Assembly: GCA_937895935.1 (NCBI GenBank)
Contig: CALBKX010000057.1
Location: forward strand, 1 to 24,458
DNA from: an uncultured Clostridia bacterium
GTDB taxonomy: Bacteria; Bacillota; Clostridia; Christensenellales; UBA1242
Direction: 5' to 3'
Length of the DNA: 24,458 nucleotides
The notes under the pieces are model-generated. The model made no database searches and was not told the origin of the DNA. It saw nothing but the letters and a program-made list of their open reading frames with translations. A program made the translations under genes and the position numbers. Below are positions 14,795 to 23,525 of the stretch, piece by piece. Position 1 is the first letter of the stretch; the number at the start of each line of letters is the position of its first letter.

Positions 14795-17293
14795 TTATTT
14801 ACAATCATACCACGTTTTGCCAATACCTAAGCCAATTAAAAGTGGCACTCTAAACTTATAGACATTTTGCATTTCTTCACTTAAAATTTTTTGAACAACA
14901 ACTTCTTCTCCCGGATAAGTGTCAACAATTAATTCATCATGAATTTGCAATATAAGTTTACTTTTAATATTTTCATTTTTAAAACGTTTATGCACATTTA
15001 TCATAGCAATTTTAATTATATCACTTGCTGAACCTTGAAGGGGCATATTCATTGCTAAACGTTCGCCTAATAATCTTTGTATGCCATTATTGCTCTTTAA
15101 TTCAGGAATATAACGAATTCTACCAAATAGTGTTTTAGCATAACCAACATTTTTGGCATTTTCTATCAATTCATCTAAATATTGTTTAACGCGTGGATAT
15201 TTTTGAAAGTATAAATCTATATAATTTTTTGCATCTTGTACAGAAATATCAACATTTTTAGCCAAACCGTAACCGGAAATACCATAAATTATTCCAAAGT
15301 TAACTGCTTTTGCCACTCTACGCATTGAATCGGTAACACTATTTGAATCTATTCCAAAAATTTGTGTAGCTGTTAAACGATGTATGTCAGTGCCTTTATT
15401 ATAGTCATTAATTAAAGTTTCATCATTTGAAAAATTTGCAAGTAAACGCAACTCAATTTGATTATAATCTGCAGAAATAATATTTCCGCCGTCAAATCTA
15501 GTAATAAACATTTTACGTAAACTTTTGCCTTCTTCATCTCTTACAGGAATGTTTTGTAAATTTGGTTCGCTAGATGACAATCTACCTGTTGCTGTTAATG
15601 TTTGGTTAAAAATTGTATGAATTATTGAATCAGATTTATCCTTTAACATTTTTTGATATGGTTCGATATATGTTGAATACAATTTGCTAACTTTTCTATG
15701 ACGTAAAATTAATGATACAACCTCGTGCTCGCCTACAAGTGCAGTTAAGGACTCCACATTTGTTGAGTGTTTTTTGTTGAATTTGTCAGACAATTTCAAT
15801 TCTTCAAATAAAAATTGAGCAACTTGTTTTGGAGATTTAATATTTAAATTTTTATTTTCAGAATATGATTTAATTGTCTCCTCTAATTTAATTAACTCAT
15901 TACCATAATTTATTTCAAGTAAATCCAGAGTTTTTTTATCTAACGCAAAACCTTCGTTTTCCATATCAAAAAGCACATATTCTAAAGGTAATTCTATATT
16001 GTAATATAAGTTAATTAAATCAAGTTCTTTTAAGCGTTGTTGTTGCTTTTGATATTCATTATAGAATTCACCACAATCATTAAACAAGGCAGGTTTATTG
16101 CCTCCTGAAATGATATAACTTCCAAGAGCAAGATCATACACATTTTTAAAATTTGATGTATTAAATTTGTGCATACTATTTTTTAAATCTGAAACAATTT
16201 TTAAAATGCTAGGGTTTTCAAAAATTGGCATTAATTTTGCTTTAATTATTTCATAAAAAGATGCCTCATTTTCATGACTTAATTTTGACAAACTATATAT
16301 TTTATCATTTATATTAAAAGAAAATCCATTTTTATTTTCGAAACAAAACACATTGTTTTTGAATGAGTTAAGTATATTATTTAGTTCATCAAATGAAGAA
16401 ATTTCAATATTTTCATTTACTTTATTATTTTGTGTTTCTTTATCAAAAATGTTTTCTCTTTTTAGTAAAGATTTAAACTCATATTTTTCAAATAATTGTT
16501 TAGCATTTGATTTAAAAGGAAAATCATATGTGCATAAATCCAAATTAAAATTTATATCACAATCAGTTTTTATAGTTGCTAAAAATTTAGATGTATAGCA
16601 CATTTGTTTGCCTTGTTCAATTTTTTCTTTTAATTTACCCTTTAAATTGTCTAAATTATTGTAAATATTATCAACTGTTTCATATTCACAGAGCAAGTTT
16701 AAAGCAGTTTTTTGTCCAATTCCAGAAATGCCTGGGATATTATCGGAACTATCTCCTGCAAGTGCCTTGAATTCAATAATTTGAGATGGTGTAAGTCCAT
16801 AAAGTTCAACTATGTTACCAGCATTAACTTCCTTGATATCTGTTATACCTTTTTGAGTTAGCCAAACTTTTGTGGACTGATTAATTAGTTGCAAACAATC
16901 TCTATCCCCCGTGATGATATAGTTTTCTATTCCAGAATTTTTTGCAACTGTCCCTATAATATCATCAGCCTCAATTCCTGTTTGTTCTATGCAAGTAATG
17001 CCCATATTTGATAATATTTCTTTTAAAATAGGAAACTGGGATATTAATTCGGTGGGAGTTTCCTTTCTTGTACCTTTATACGCTTCAAACACTTCATTTC
17101 TAAAAGTTTTACGGGCGTGGTCAAAAGCAACTACCATATAATCAGGATGTTCTTCCGTTATCAATTTTACAACACAATTAACAAAACCAAAAACGGCATT
17201 TGAATAAATGCCGTCTGAATTTGCTAAAAGTGGCAAAGCATAAAAAGCTCTATTGATTAAACTATTTCCATCAATAATAAAAATCTTTTTCAT
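14795..17293 (-). CDS. polA: DNA polymerase I
   Basis: An 832-residue family A polymerase that fills gaps and removes RNA primers. The N-terminal 5'-3' flap nuclease (about 1-280) has IDGNSLINRAF (7-17), EADDIIG (108-114) and GDSSDNIPGI (180-189). The middle domain (about 290-420) lacks the DxE and other acidic residues of 3'-5' proofreading, as in many Bacillota. The polymerase domain has motif A SADYNQIELR (607-616, Asp609), the O-helix RRVAKAVNFGIIYG (658-671) and motif C QIHDELI (783-789, Asp786). A GAGGT ribosome site precedes the ATG. The M16 peptidase gene follows after 12 bases. Confidence 0.97.
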   Translation of the reverse strand: MKKIFIIDGNSLINRAFYALPLLANSDGIYSNAVFGFVNCVVKLITEEHPDYMVVAFDHARKTFRNEVFEAYKGTRKETPTELISQFPILKEILSNMGITCIEQTGIEADDIIGTVAKNSGIENYIITGDRDCLQLINQSTKVWLTQKGITDIKEVNAGNIVELYGLTPSQIIEFKALAGDSSDNIPGISGIGQKTALNLLCEYETVDNIYNNLDNLKGKLKEKIEQGKQMCYTSKFLATIKTDCDINFNLDLCTYDFPFKSNAKQLFEKYEFKSLLKRENIFDKETQNNKVNENIEISSFDELNNILNSFKNNVFCFENKNGFSFNINDKIYSLSKLSHENEASFYEIIKAKLMPIFENPSILKIVSDLKNSMHKFNTSNFKNVYDLALGSYIISGGNKPALFNDCGEFYNEYQKQQQRLKELDLINLYYNIELPLEYVLFDMENEGFALDKKTLDLLEINYGNELIKLEETIKSYSENKNLNIKSPKQVAQFLFEELKLSDKFNKKHSTNVESLTALVGEHEVVSLILRHRKVSKLYSTYIEPYQKMLKDKSDSIIHTIFNQTLTATGRLSSSEPNLQNIPVRDEEGKSLRKMFITRFDGGNIISADYNQIELRLLANFSNDETLINDYNKGTDIHRLTATQIFGIDSNSVTDSMRRVAKAVNFGIIYGISGYGLAKNVDISVQDAKNYIDLYFQKYPRVKQYLDELIENAKNVGYAKTLFGRIRYIPELKSNNGIQRLLGERLAMNMPLQGSASDIIKIAMINVHKRFKNENIKSKLILQIHDELIVDTYPGEEVVVQKILSEEMQNVYKFRVPLLIGLGIGKTWYDCK

Positions 17294-17456
17294 TTTTTTA
17301 CCTCAATAAATGATAATTTGTTCTTATTGCAAAAAAGTACTACATATATTTTTAAAGAAATAACTTTTTGGTTAGCCTTTTACACTATTTAAGTAGTAAT
17401 AAACTAGCAAAGCATAATAGTGCAATATTTAAAAAAATTGTATGTAGCAACATTTT

Positions 17457-17792
17457 TTAAAATTTAAAGGCTAAAAGAATCAAAGCTGATGTTTCATTAC
17501 TTTTTCCAAGTATTGAACTTACCCACTCTGGAGCAAACATTGCTATTGAAAAAACAATTAACAATAATAATATTATAATAAATAATATTTTTGACAGAAC
17601 TTTACCAAATAAACTGCCAAACGCAAATAAACACACAAGAACCATTGGTCCATAAGTACTAACTATACTTATGACATCCTTATATTTTGACAAATCCACC
17701 CAATTCCCTGCTTCATTTAATTTAGCAAATGTCAATAAAGCAAGCATTGCTATGGTTAAAATTGTAAGAATTGCATTATATAATTGTTTCAT
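17457..17792 (-). CDS. Small membrane protein of unknown function
   Basis: A 111-residue protein with about three to four hydrophobic segments (near 8-24, 43-61, 66-88 and the C-terminal LILLAFKF). A good AGGAGA ribosome site stands upstream, which supports a real gene. I do not recognise a family. It lies between polA and the DUF3343 gene on the same strand, about 95 bases from the latter and 160 from polA. Confidence 0.7.
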   Translation of the reverse strand: MKQLYNAILTILTIAMLALLTFAKLNEAGNWVDLSKYKDVISIVSTYGPMVLVCLFAFGSLFGKVLSKILFIIILLLLIVFSIAMFAPEWVSSILGKSNETSALILLAFKF

Positions 17793-17887
17793 ATATTTCT
17801 CCTATTATTATTTTACAATATTTTTTAAACAAAAAAATGTTGTACATATTTTATCATACATACAACATTAATGTCAATTATCAACCT

Positions 17888-18103
17888 TTAATCATTATAA
17901 AAACCGCCAAAAGTATCAAACCTTCTTCGTGCTATAATTTGTTTCGCTATCGGCAAATCTTGAGAATTAAATTTTACAGATATTCCACACGAAACATTAA
18001 TTCGTCTTGGCGTATTTATAACAAAGCAATTTACGCCATACGAACGTAACAATGAAGCAAAATTTAGAGTTTCAGTTTTAGACCTAAAAACTGCTAGCAC
18101 CAT
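17888..18103 (-). CDS. DUF3343 putative Se/S carrier-like protein
   Basis: A 71-residue protein of the DUF3343 type: FRSKTETLNFASLLRSYGV, then VINTPRRINVSCGISVKF with the conserved Cys in SCG. Homologues have been proposed as small sulfur or selenium carriers because they occur with cysteine-desulfurase-like proteins and selenium-linked genes. A GTG two codons upstream (18109) is open, but the strong AAGGAGG (18113-18119) is 9 bases from the ATG at 18103 and only 3 from that GTG, so the ATG is chosen. It is divergent from the class V aminotransferase gene, which fits the proposed partnership. Confidence 0.82.
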   Translation of the reverse strand: MVLAVFRSKTETLNFASLLRSYGVNCFVINTPRRINVSCGISVKFNSQDLPIAKQIIARRRFDTFGGFYND

Positions 18104-18179
18104 AGACACTTTCCTCCTTTACCATTTAACAAAACACTTATTTAAAATCATATCATTATACTATATAAAAGGTGAAAAG

Positions 18180-19325
18180 GTGAAAATGATATATTTGGAT
18201 AATTCTGCTTCTACATATAACAAGCCTAAGGAAGTTATTAAAGCTTTTTTGGAAGGAATAAATACATATTCAGCTAATCCGGGGCGAAGCGGACATATGC
18301 TAAGTATGAAAGCTGGTGAAAAAATATTTGGTGTGAGGCAACAATTATGCGATTTTTTAGGTATTAATAAACCAGAACATATAATTTTCACTCAAAATTG
18401 TACTGATGCAATTAATTTAGGAATTCTTGGCACTGCTCTAAAAGGAGGACATATAATTTGTTCCTGCAATGACCATAATTCACTCGCTAGACCTATTTTT
18501 GAACTTAAAAGTCAAGGAATTGTAGATGTAACCGTTATTTCCCCAAAAAATAGGGGCATTTTACGTGCTTGTGATATTGAACCTTATATAAAACCTAACA
18601 CCTATTTAGTTGCAATAAATCACGTTAGCAATGTAAATGGAGATTGTGCTGATATTAGAGATGTAGGTGAACTTTGCTTAAAGAAATGTTTATTATTGTT
18701 TGTTGATTGTGCTCAAAGTGCTGGACATATAAAAATAGATATGGAACGCGACCATATTGATATGCTTTCCCTTGCTCCTCATAAGGGGCTGTATGCACCT
18801 CAAGGTGTTGGTGTGTTTGCCTTTGGAATAAGAGCCAATGTTAAGCCTATTAGATATGGCGGTACTGGTACAGATTCAATTGATGTATATCAACCAAAAG
18901 AATATCCTGAAAGTTTGGAGAGCGGAACTTTAGCAACGCCCAATATATTAGCTATGGGCGAAGGTATAAAATTTGTTCAAGAAAATTTTGAACATATTAG
19001 AAAAAAAATTGACGATTTAACCACCTATCTTTTGTTTGAATTATCTAAAATCGAAAACATAAAAATATACACATTATCAGATAATGTCCAATTTGGTGTC
19101 ATTGGCTTTAACATTGGTGATGCTGATAGTGGAGAAATTACAGAAATACTTTCCAACAATTATGGTATTTGTGTTCGAGGAGGACTCCATTGTGCAGGAT
19201 TAAAACACAACCAATTAAACACTACAAAACAAGGTATTATAAGGGTTTCTTTATCATACTATAATACTTTTACCGAATGTGAAAATTTTATTAAGGTAAT
19301 AAAAAAACTAGCAAAATTGTATTAA
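18180..19325 (+). CDS. Cysteine-desulfurase-like class V aminotransferase
   Basis: A 381-residue PLP enzyme of the cysteine desulfurase/selenocysteine lyase group, most like the EF2568-type subfamily. It starts YLDNSASTYNKP. The PLP lysine is Lys202 in LAPHKGLYAPQG. The active-site Cys is probably Cys338 in CVRGGLHCAG (331-340), and RVSLSYYNT near the C-terminus is family-typical. It should release sulfur (or selenium) from cysteine to an acceptor; the divergent DUF3343 protein is a candidate. GTG at 18180 and ATG at 18186 both have an AAGGTG site at workable distance, so the start is uncertain by two codons. No IscU or other scaffold gene is next to it. Confidence 0.9.
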   Translation: MKMIYLDNSASTYNKPKEVIKAFLEGINTYSANPGRSGHMLSMKAGEKIFGVRQQLCDFLGINKPEHIIFTQNCTDAINLGILGTALKGGHIICSCNDHNSLARPIFELKSQGIVDVTVISPKNRGILRACDIEPYIKPNTYLVAINHVSNVNGDCADIRDVGELCLKKCLLLFVDCAQSAGHIKIDMERDHIDMLSLAPHKGLYAPQGVGVFAFGIRANVKPIRYGGTGTDSIDVYQPKEYPESLESGTLATPNILAMGEGIKFVQENFEHIRKKIDDLTTYLLFELSKIENIKIYTLSDNVQFGVIGFNIGDADSGEITEILSNNYGICVRGGLHCAGLKHNQLNTTKQGIIRVSLSYYNTFTECENFIKVIKKLAKLY

Positions 19326-19499
19326 AAAAGTGGAGGCTTGAAATTGCCTAAAAAATGCCTTGAAAGTTTTACTTTATGCCCTAATGCTAACCACAAAACC
19401 AACGGTCTTTTGTTTTAGTTCACCTTTTTAAAAACTTTATTTATTTTGATCCTGAAAAATGCCAAAAACTTGTTTGCTTTTGCCATATTTTAAGATCAA

Positions 19500-19805
19500 T
19501 CATATTAATTTTTTTAATATTTTTGCGACATTTTCTGGTATGTCAGTTCTTTGTAAATACTCAAAAAGGATTTGTTTTTCCTGTTTTTTAAGCGACATAC
19601 TTTCTATATAAAAATCACCAACAGTTTCAATTCCTCCACCATTGCCCAATTTGGTTGTTATGGGTAGCCCCATTAAACTTAAAGCATCTATATATCTATA
19701 AACACTTCTTTGCCCTATTTCAAATTTTTGTGCAATTTCTTTTGCTGTTGTATGTTTATTTTTACTTAAATACATAAAAATTGCAAATATTAAATAATCT
19801 TTCAT
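19500..19805 (-). CDS. Short HTH_11-type transcriptional regulator without effector domain
   Basis: A 101-residue protein whose N-terminal winged helix (about 5-70) is like that of YafY/WYL-family regulators: AKEIAQKFEIGQRSVYRYID, then GLPITTKLGNGGGIE as the wing. In the full-length family a WYL ligand-sensing domain follows, but here the frame stops after KILKKLI, and the sequence past the stop shows no obvious WYL remnant in the same frame. It is thus a natural HTH-only regulator or an old truncation. AGGAGA precedes the ATG. Its promoter carries two inverted repeats, consistent with autoregulation. Targets unknown; the downstream surface-protein region is a possibility. Confidence 0.8.
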   Translation of the reverse strand: MKDYLIFAIFMYLSKNKHTTAKEIAQKFEIGQRSVYRYIDALSLMGLPITTKLGNGGGIETVGDFYIESMSLKKQEKQILFEYLQRTDIPENVAKILKKLI

Positions 19806-20134
19806 ATCTTTCTCCTATTATGTCATTTGATTTTTGCCAATATACGCTAATTTAATCGATTATTAAGATAATTGTTAATAATTTTTATTATAACATACCT
19901 TTGATATAAAATCAAACATATGTTCTATTTTTTTATAAATATAATAAATAATTTATTTTCCTTTATTATTTCAGACGTACAACCCCCCCCTTTATAAAAT
20001 GACTTTAACCACAATAAATGTGTTTCTTTTGGTGAAAAATATAAAAGTTCTTATTCCAAACATATGATAAATAATGAAAAAAAACTATAAAGCAAATTTT
20101 CACTTTATAGTTTTTATTAAACATAATTAAGTTT
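19806..20134. promoter_or_regulatory. Promoter and candidate operators of the HTH gene, with an oligo-G tract
   Basis: On the minus strand a consensus promoter reads TTGATT (19915-19910), 17 bases, TATAAT (19892-19887). Two inverted repeats overlap or follow it: TTTGAT/ATCAAA (19900-19905, 19911-19916) across the -35, and ATTATTAA/TTAATAAT (19859-19866, 19875-19882) between the -10 and the ribosome site. A C8 tract (19983-19990; G8 on minus) lies about 70 bases upstream of the -35 in otherwise AT-rich DNA. The rest, up to the terminator near 20083, shows nothing. Confidence 0.65.
20077..20116. terminator. Bidirectional terminator after the GLUG protein gene
   Basis: AACTATAAAG (20083-20092) pairs perfectly with CTTTATAGTT (20103-20112) around a 10-nt loop, with an A-run before and a T-run after. 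On the minus strand it lies about 22 bases past the stop codon of the 951-residue gene. Confidence 0.85.
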
Positions 20135-22990
20135 TTAAGCTTCCTCACTAGCTACTGCTACATCTTTTAATGTTGGGAAACCGTTTCCTTTTTCAAAATT
20201 CCAAATATTTGTATCAAAACCAGCAGTATTTTTAAACACTGAATAGTTACCAGTTTCTCCAAGACATTCACTTCTTGAAACGCTTATCCAACCTTTGGTT
20301 GCACCAGTAAAAGCATTTGATAATTGAATATGTGCACCATTGTTACGAATAATAATATTTTTAACTACGTCACCCCAATATTGCTTTTTACCAGCAAGTT
20401 GGTTAAAGAAGTTTGCGTAGGCTGGAGTTCTAAATTCTGACCAAGATTCAGCATAATATTTACCAGAACCAGAGAATGTTACATCAAGGAAGTTATGTCT
20501 AATATCACAATCTGCACCTACAAATTGAGTTAATCCACAAAGATACGCTTTTTTATTATCTGATTCTAATTTTGCAAGAGAATAACAGTCAGAAAGTTTG
20601 CCGTTTGCTTTTGTAACTAAACCGCCTACTCTATGTCCATAAAGTGTACATCTTCCTACGTATGAAGAGAAAATTGTACTTCCTGAACCAGCATAGCCAA
20701 CAATACCGCCTACGTTATAAGCAGCAAGTCTGTTTTTGTCATAAAAACAGCCTTTAACAGTTGTACCACTTGATAAGTTACCAGATATACCGCCAAGGTA
20801 TGCATCACTATTTGATGTGATAATTGCAATGTCAGCATAAGAATAACAGTATGTTATTTTGCTTGACGATGTAGAAACATATCCAACAACACCACCAGCA
20901 TAAATAACACCATTTGAAGATGTTTCACAAGTAAATCCTAAAACTTTAGAATTTGAAACGTTTCCTGTTGTTGTTCCAACAACACCACCAAAATTAATGT
21001 TACCATTAGATTTTTCAGAAACATCAATACAAAATTTAACACCCTTTATAGTACAGTTATCAACCAATCCTTCGTTACTACCAACAATAGAACCAGCACT
21101 TATTAATTTTTTAGAAAGTTTAACAATGAATTCTTTTGATTCTTCACACATAACTTTACAATTTTTGATTGTTCCTTTGTTATAACCGCAAATTATACCA
21201 GCATTTTCAGCATTAGTTTTAATTTGGTTGAAATTATTAACAGTTATGTTTTGAAGTGTAGCTCCATTTAACAATCCAGTTGCAACAATGCCTGAGTTTG
21301 TAGCACTGCATGAATCAACTTGAACATTCTCAAATGTGATACCATCAATAATAGTATTTCCAGATAAATATCCAAAGAAACTTGAATTAGCATCTTTTAA
21401 TTTAAAGTTTTTAATAACGCAAGATTTGCCTTCATCAACAATGATTGATGCGTTCATTGGTTCGCTTTCGTTTGGAGCAATGGTTGTCCAATATTTATCG
21501 TTAAATTCGTTAAAATCAACAACGACATCTTCATTTACTCTATAAGTAGTTGTAATTTTTGAAGGGTCTGTTTTTAATCCCATCAAAAATTCTAATAAAG
21601 GTTTTTGAGAAGGAGTAAGTTCTTTTCCAATAGCAACAACTTTATATGTTTCATAAGTTCCGTCAAAGTTTACACTTGCTACTTCTGAAGCATTTTTTAT
21701 CCAAGCATTGTTGAAATCATATCCAACATATGATGCAAGTTCAATCATTTCTTCTTTTGTTTTTGAAGTGATATCACATTTTTTTGTTTCAGTTTCATTA
21801 TTATCTTTAAATATTGCTTTTGAAATGGTTGTATTATCCTTGTCATATGAATAAATACATCCTTCATATTGGTTAAAGAATAATTGTCCCTCATAAATTG
21901 CTTCATCGTTTTCAAAAACAAGAGCACCCATTTCACCTGAACCTACAGTTTTATTAACAATAGCAAATGAATTTTTTATTGCACTTGCATAATATGTTTC
22001 TTCACCATAGGTTGAATTATCGTATATAGATTTGTTAATACCAATTAATCCACCAAACTTAGCAGAAGCTGTTTTTGCCTCGTATGAATCAACAATTGCA
22101 CGAGAATTTAAAACTATACTTGATTCGTTTTTACCTACCAAGCCACCAGCTACACCGCTTGAAATTATGGTTGAATTTGCTGAACACATATTAACCATAC
22201 CAGAAACAATGTCTTTTTTGTTATAACCAACAATTGCACCTGTGTTGCCTGAAGGTGAAGTGTTTGTTAATTTTGAAGAAATAACTTCAATTTTACCAAT
22301 TGTTCCATTATTAACACCAGCAACAACGCCAGCATTATCAAATTCACCATTAACTGTAGCACTTGAAAATTTGATTTTTTCAACTAAAGCGTTGTGTGCA
22401 ATAGTGTCAAATAAACCAACATTTGTACCACTTGTAACGTTTAAATTATAAATTGTATGTCCATTTCCATTAAATGTACCTTTAAACTCGCCAAGAGGAG
22501 TCCAAACTCCATCATTGTATGATTTTAAGTCAATATCTTTAATTAAAATGTAACTCTTGTTTAAAGTAAATCTGTTTTCATTATCATTACCAATTAAAGC
22601 AAGATCCTCTGCACTATCAACAACATAAGGGCTAGCAATTGAGCCATCTCCTACGTAAATTTCAAATACAAAAGGTCCAAAATTTTCATTGGATGGAGTT
22701 ATTGTAATTGCAGTAAAACCACCGCCTACACAATCAAATCTTTTGTTTTGCTCATCATACTTTACAACTGTTTCATCTGATGATTTTACAGAAAGAGTTG
22801 TAGTTTTATATGGTTTTTCCCAAGTTAAGATATTGTCAAGCCATAGTTGTTCATATTGATTTTTATAAATCGCTTCATCTTTAGAAATAGTTATGTAAAT
22901 ATTTTCATTGTTTTGTGTAAGATAATATACTGTAAAGCCTAAGAATAAGCAAGTTACAACGATAATTACATACATTAAAAACTTTTTCAT
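20135..22990 (-). CDS. Large GLUG-repeat surface/adhesin-like protein
   Basis: A 951-residue exported protein. Residues 5-25 are a hydrophobic signal or anchor segment. An Ig-like (Big_2-type) part follows (about 40-115), then a PYVVDSAEDLALIGN module leading to WTPLGEFKGTFNGNGHTIYN. Many GLUG-type beta-helix motifs come next, for example NVGLFDTI, AGGLVGKN, FGGLIGIN, AGGVVGYV and VGGIVGYA. The pattern restarts near residue 470, giving two beta-helix halves. It ends WNFEKGNGFPTLK, typical of GLUG protein tails. No LPxTG or other sorting signal is seen, so it may stay attached by the N-terminal segment. A consensus promoter and AAGGAG site precede it. Function probably adhesion or surface coat; ligand unknown. 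Confidence 0.85.
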   Translation of the reverse strand: MKKFLMYVIIVVTCLFLGFTVYYLTQNNENIYITISKDEAIYKNQYEQLWLDNILTWEKPYKTTTLSVKSSDETVVKYDEQNKRFDCVGGGFTAITITPSNENFGPFVFEIYVGDGSIASPYVVDSAEDLALIGNDNENRFTLNKSYILIKDIDLKSYNDGVWTPLGEFKGTFNGNGHTIYNLNVTSGTNVGLFDTIAHNALVEKIKFSSATVNGEFDNAGVVAGVNNGTIGKIEVISSKLTNTSPSGNTGAIVGYNKKDIVSGMVNMCSANSTIISSGVAGGLVGKNESSIVLNSRAIVDSYEAKTASAKFGGLIGINKSIYDNSTYGEETYYASAIKNSFAIVNKTVGSGEMGALVFENDEAIYEGQLFFNQYEGCIYSYDKDNTTISKAIFKDNNETETKKCDITSKTKEEMIELASYVGYDFNNAWIKNASEVASVNFDGTYETYKVVAIGKELTPSQKPLLEFLMGLKTDPSKITTTYRVNEDVVVDFNEFNDKYWTTIAPNESEPMNASIIVDEGKSCVIKNFKLKDANSSFFGYLSGNTIIDGITFENVQVDSCSATNSGIVATGLLNGATLQNITVNNFNQIKTNAENAGIICGYNKGTIKNCKVMCEESKEFIVKLSKKLISAGSIVGSNEGLVDNCTIKGVKFCIDVSEKSNGNINFGGVVGTTTGNVSNSKVLGFTCETSSNGVIYAGGVVGYVSTSSSKITYCYSYADIAIITSNSDAYLGGISGNLSSGTTVKGCFYDKNRLAAYNVGGIVGYAGSGSTIFSSYVGRCTLYGHRVGGLVTKANGKLSDCYSLAKLESDNKKAYLCGLTQFVGADCDIRHNFLDVTFSGSGKYYAESWSEFRTPAYANFFNQLAGKKQYWGDVVKNIIIRNNGAHIQLSNAFTGATKGWISVSRSECLGETGNYSVFKNTAGFDTNIWNFEKGNGFPTLKDVAVASEEA

Positions 22991-23019
22991 CTTTCACTCC
23001 TTAATTTTAAATCAAAATA

Positions 23020-23048
23020 ATTATACAATATAAAGTTTAATGTGTCAA
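23020..23048 (-). promoter_or_regulatory. Consensus sigma-A promoter for the GLUG protein gene
   Basis: On the minus strand TTGACA (23048-23043) and TATAAT (23025-23020) are separated by 17 bases, a full match to consensus at both boxes, about 30 bases before the start codon's leader. Confidence 0.85.
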
Positions 23049-23078
23049 TACACAAAGTTATTAAAAAATACAAAAATG

Positions 23079-23108
23079 TTGACATTTCATTTTGTAAGAT
23101 AGTATATT
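23079..23108 (+). promoter_or_regulatory. Sigma-A promoter for the 88-residue membrane protein
   Basis: TTGACA (23079-23084) and TATATT (23103-23108) are separated by 18 bases. AAGGAG (23117-23122) then lies 8 bases before the ATG at 23131, giving a very short leader. Confidence 0.8.
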
Positions 23109-23130
23109 AATAGAGTAAGGAGAAATTTAT

Positions 23131-23397
23131 ATGGCAAAAAACAATTTTGGTAAAGTTATTAACTTTATAGCATTTGTAGGTTTAACATTAATTGCAATAG
23201 TTTTAATTTTGCAAAAAATATTTGCAAATTCAGACAGTTCGTTTATTAGTGCATTAAGAGTTATTGGCGAAAGTATTGCATATACAATCACTGCTATTTC
23301 CGCTTTCTTTTATGTTAGATCAAAACGTAATGTTTGGTGGTATGTTGCTTATACAGTAGCAGCAGTACTTGTTATAGTATTTGTAATTATTAGATAA
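23131..23397 (+). CDS. Small membrane protein of unknown function
   Basis: An 88-residue protein with three hydrophobic segments: about 9-30 (FIAFVGLTLIAIVLILQKIF), 45-63, and 69-87 (WYVAYTVAAVLVIVFVII), with a basic SKRN turn between the last two. Strong promoter and ribosome site support a real, well-expressed gene. I do not recognise a family. Its promoter is back to back with that of the GLUG surface protein, so the two could be controlled together. Confidence 0.75.
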   Translation: MAKNNFGKVINFIAFVGLTLIAIVLILQKIFANSDSSFISALRVIGESIAYTITAISAFFYVRSKRNVWWYVAYTVAAVLVIVFVIIR

Positions 23398-23420
23398 ATA
23401 TTAAATATATATTTTAACAC

Positions 23421-23468
23421 AAAAGCAAAATCCTAAAACGGAAATCCGTTTTAGGACTTTGCTTTTTA
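23421..23468. terminator. Strong bidirectional terminator
   Basis: TCCTAAAACGGA (23431-23442) pairs with TCCGTTTTAGGA (23445-23456). The stem is extended outward by AAAGCAAA (23422-23429) with TTTGCTTT (23458-23465) and followed by a T-run. It separates the 88-residue gene and the converging BspA-like gene. Confidence 0.9.
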
Positions 23469-23525
23469 TATTACTACAAATTTGTATATTACTCTAAGTT
23501 TTTATTAACTAATATGCTTTTTATA

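Noticed and set aside
14795..17293. Truncated or damaged polA because proofreading residues are missing
   Set aside because: Loss of 3'-5' exonuclease residues is normal in many Bacillota DNA polymerase I enzymes; the nuclease and polymerase motifs are intact.
19326..19499. Remnant of a WYL domain after the HTH regulator
   Set aside because: After the TGA the same frame gives only about 20 residues without WYL features before the next stop.
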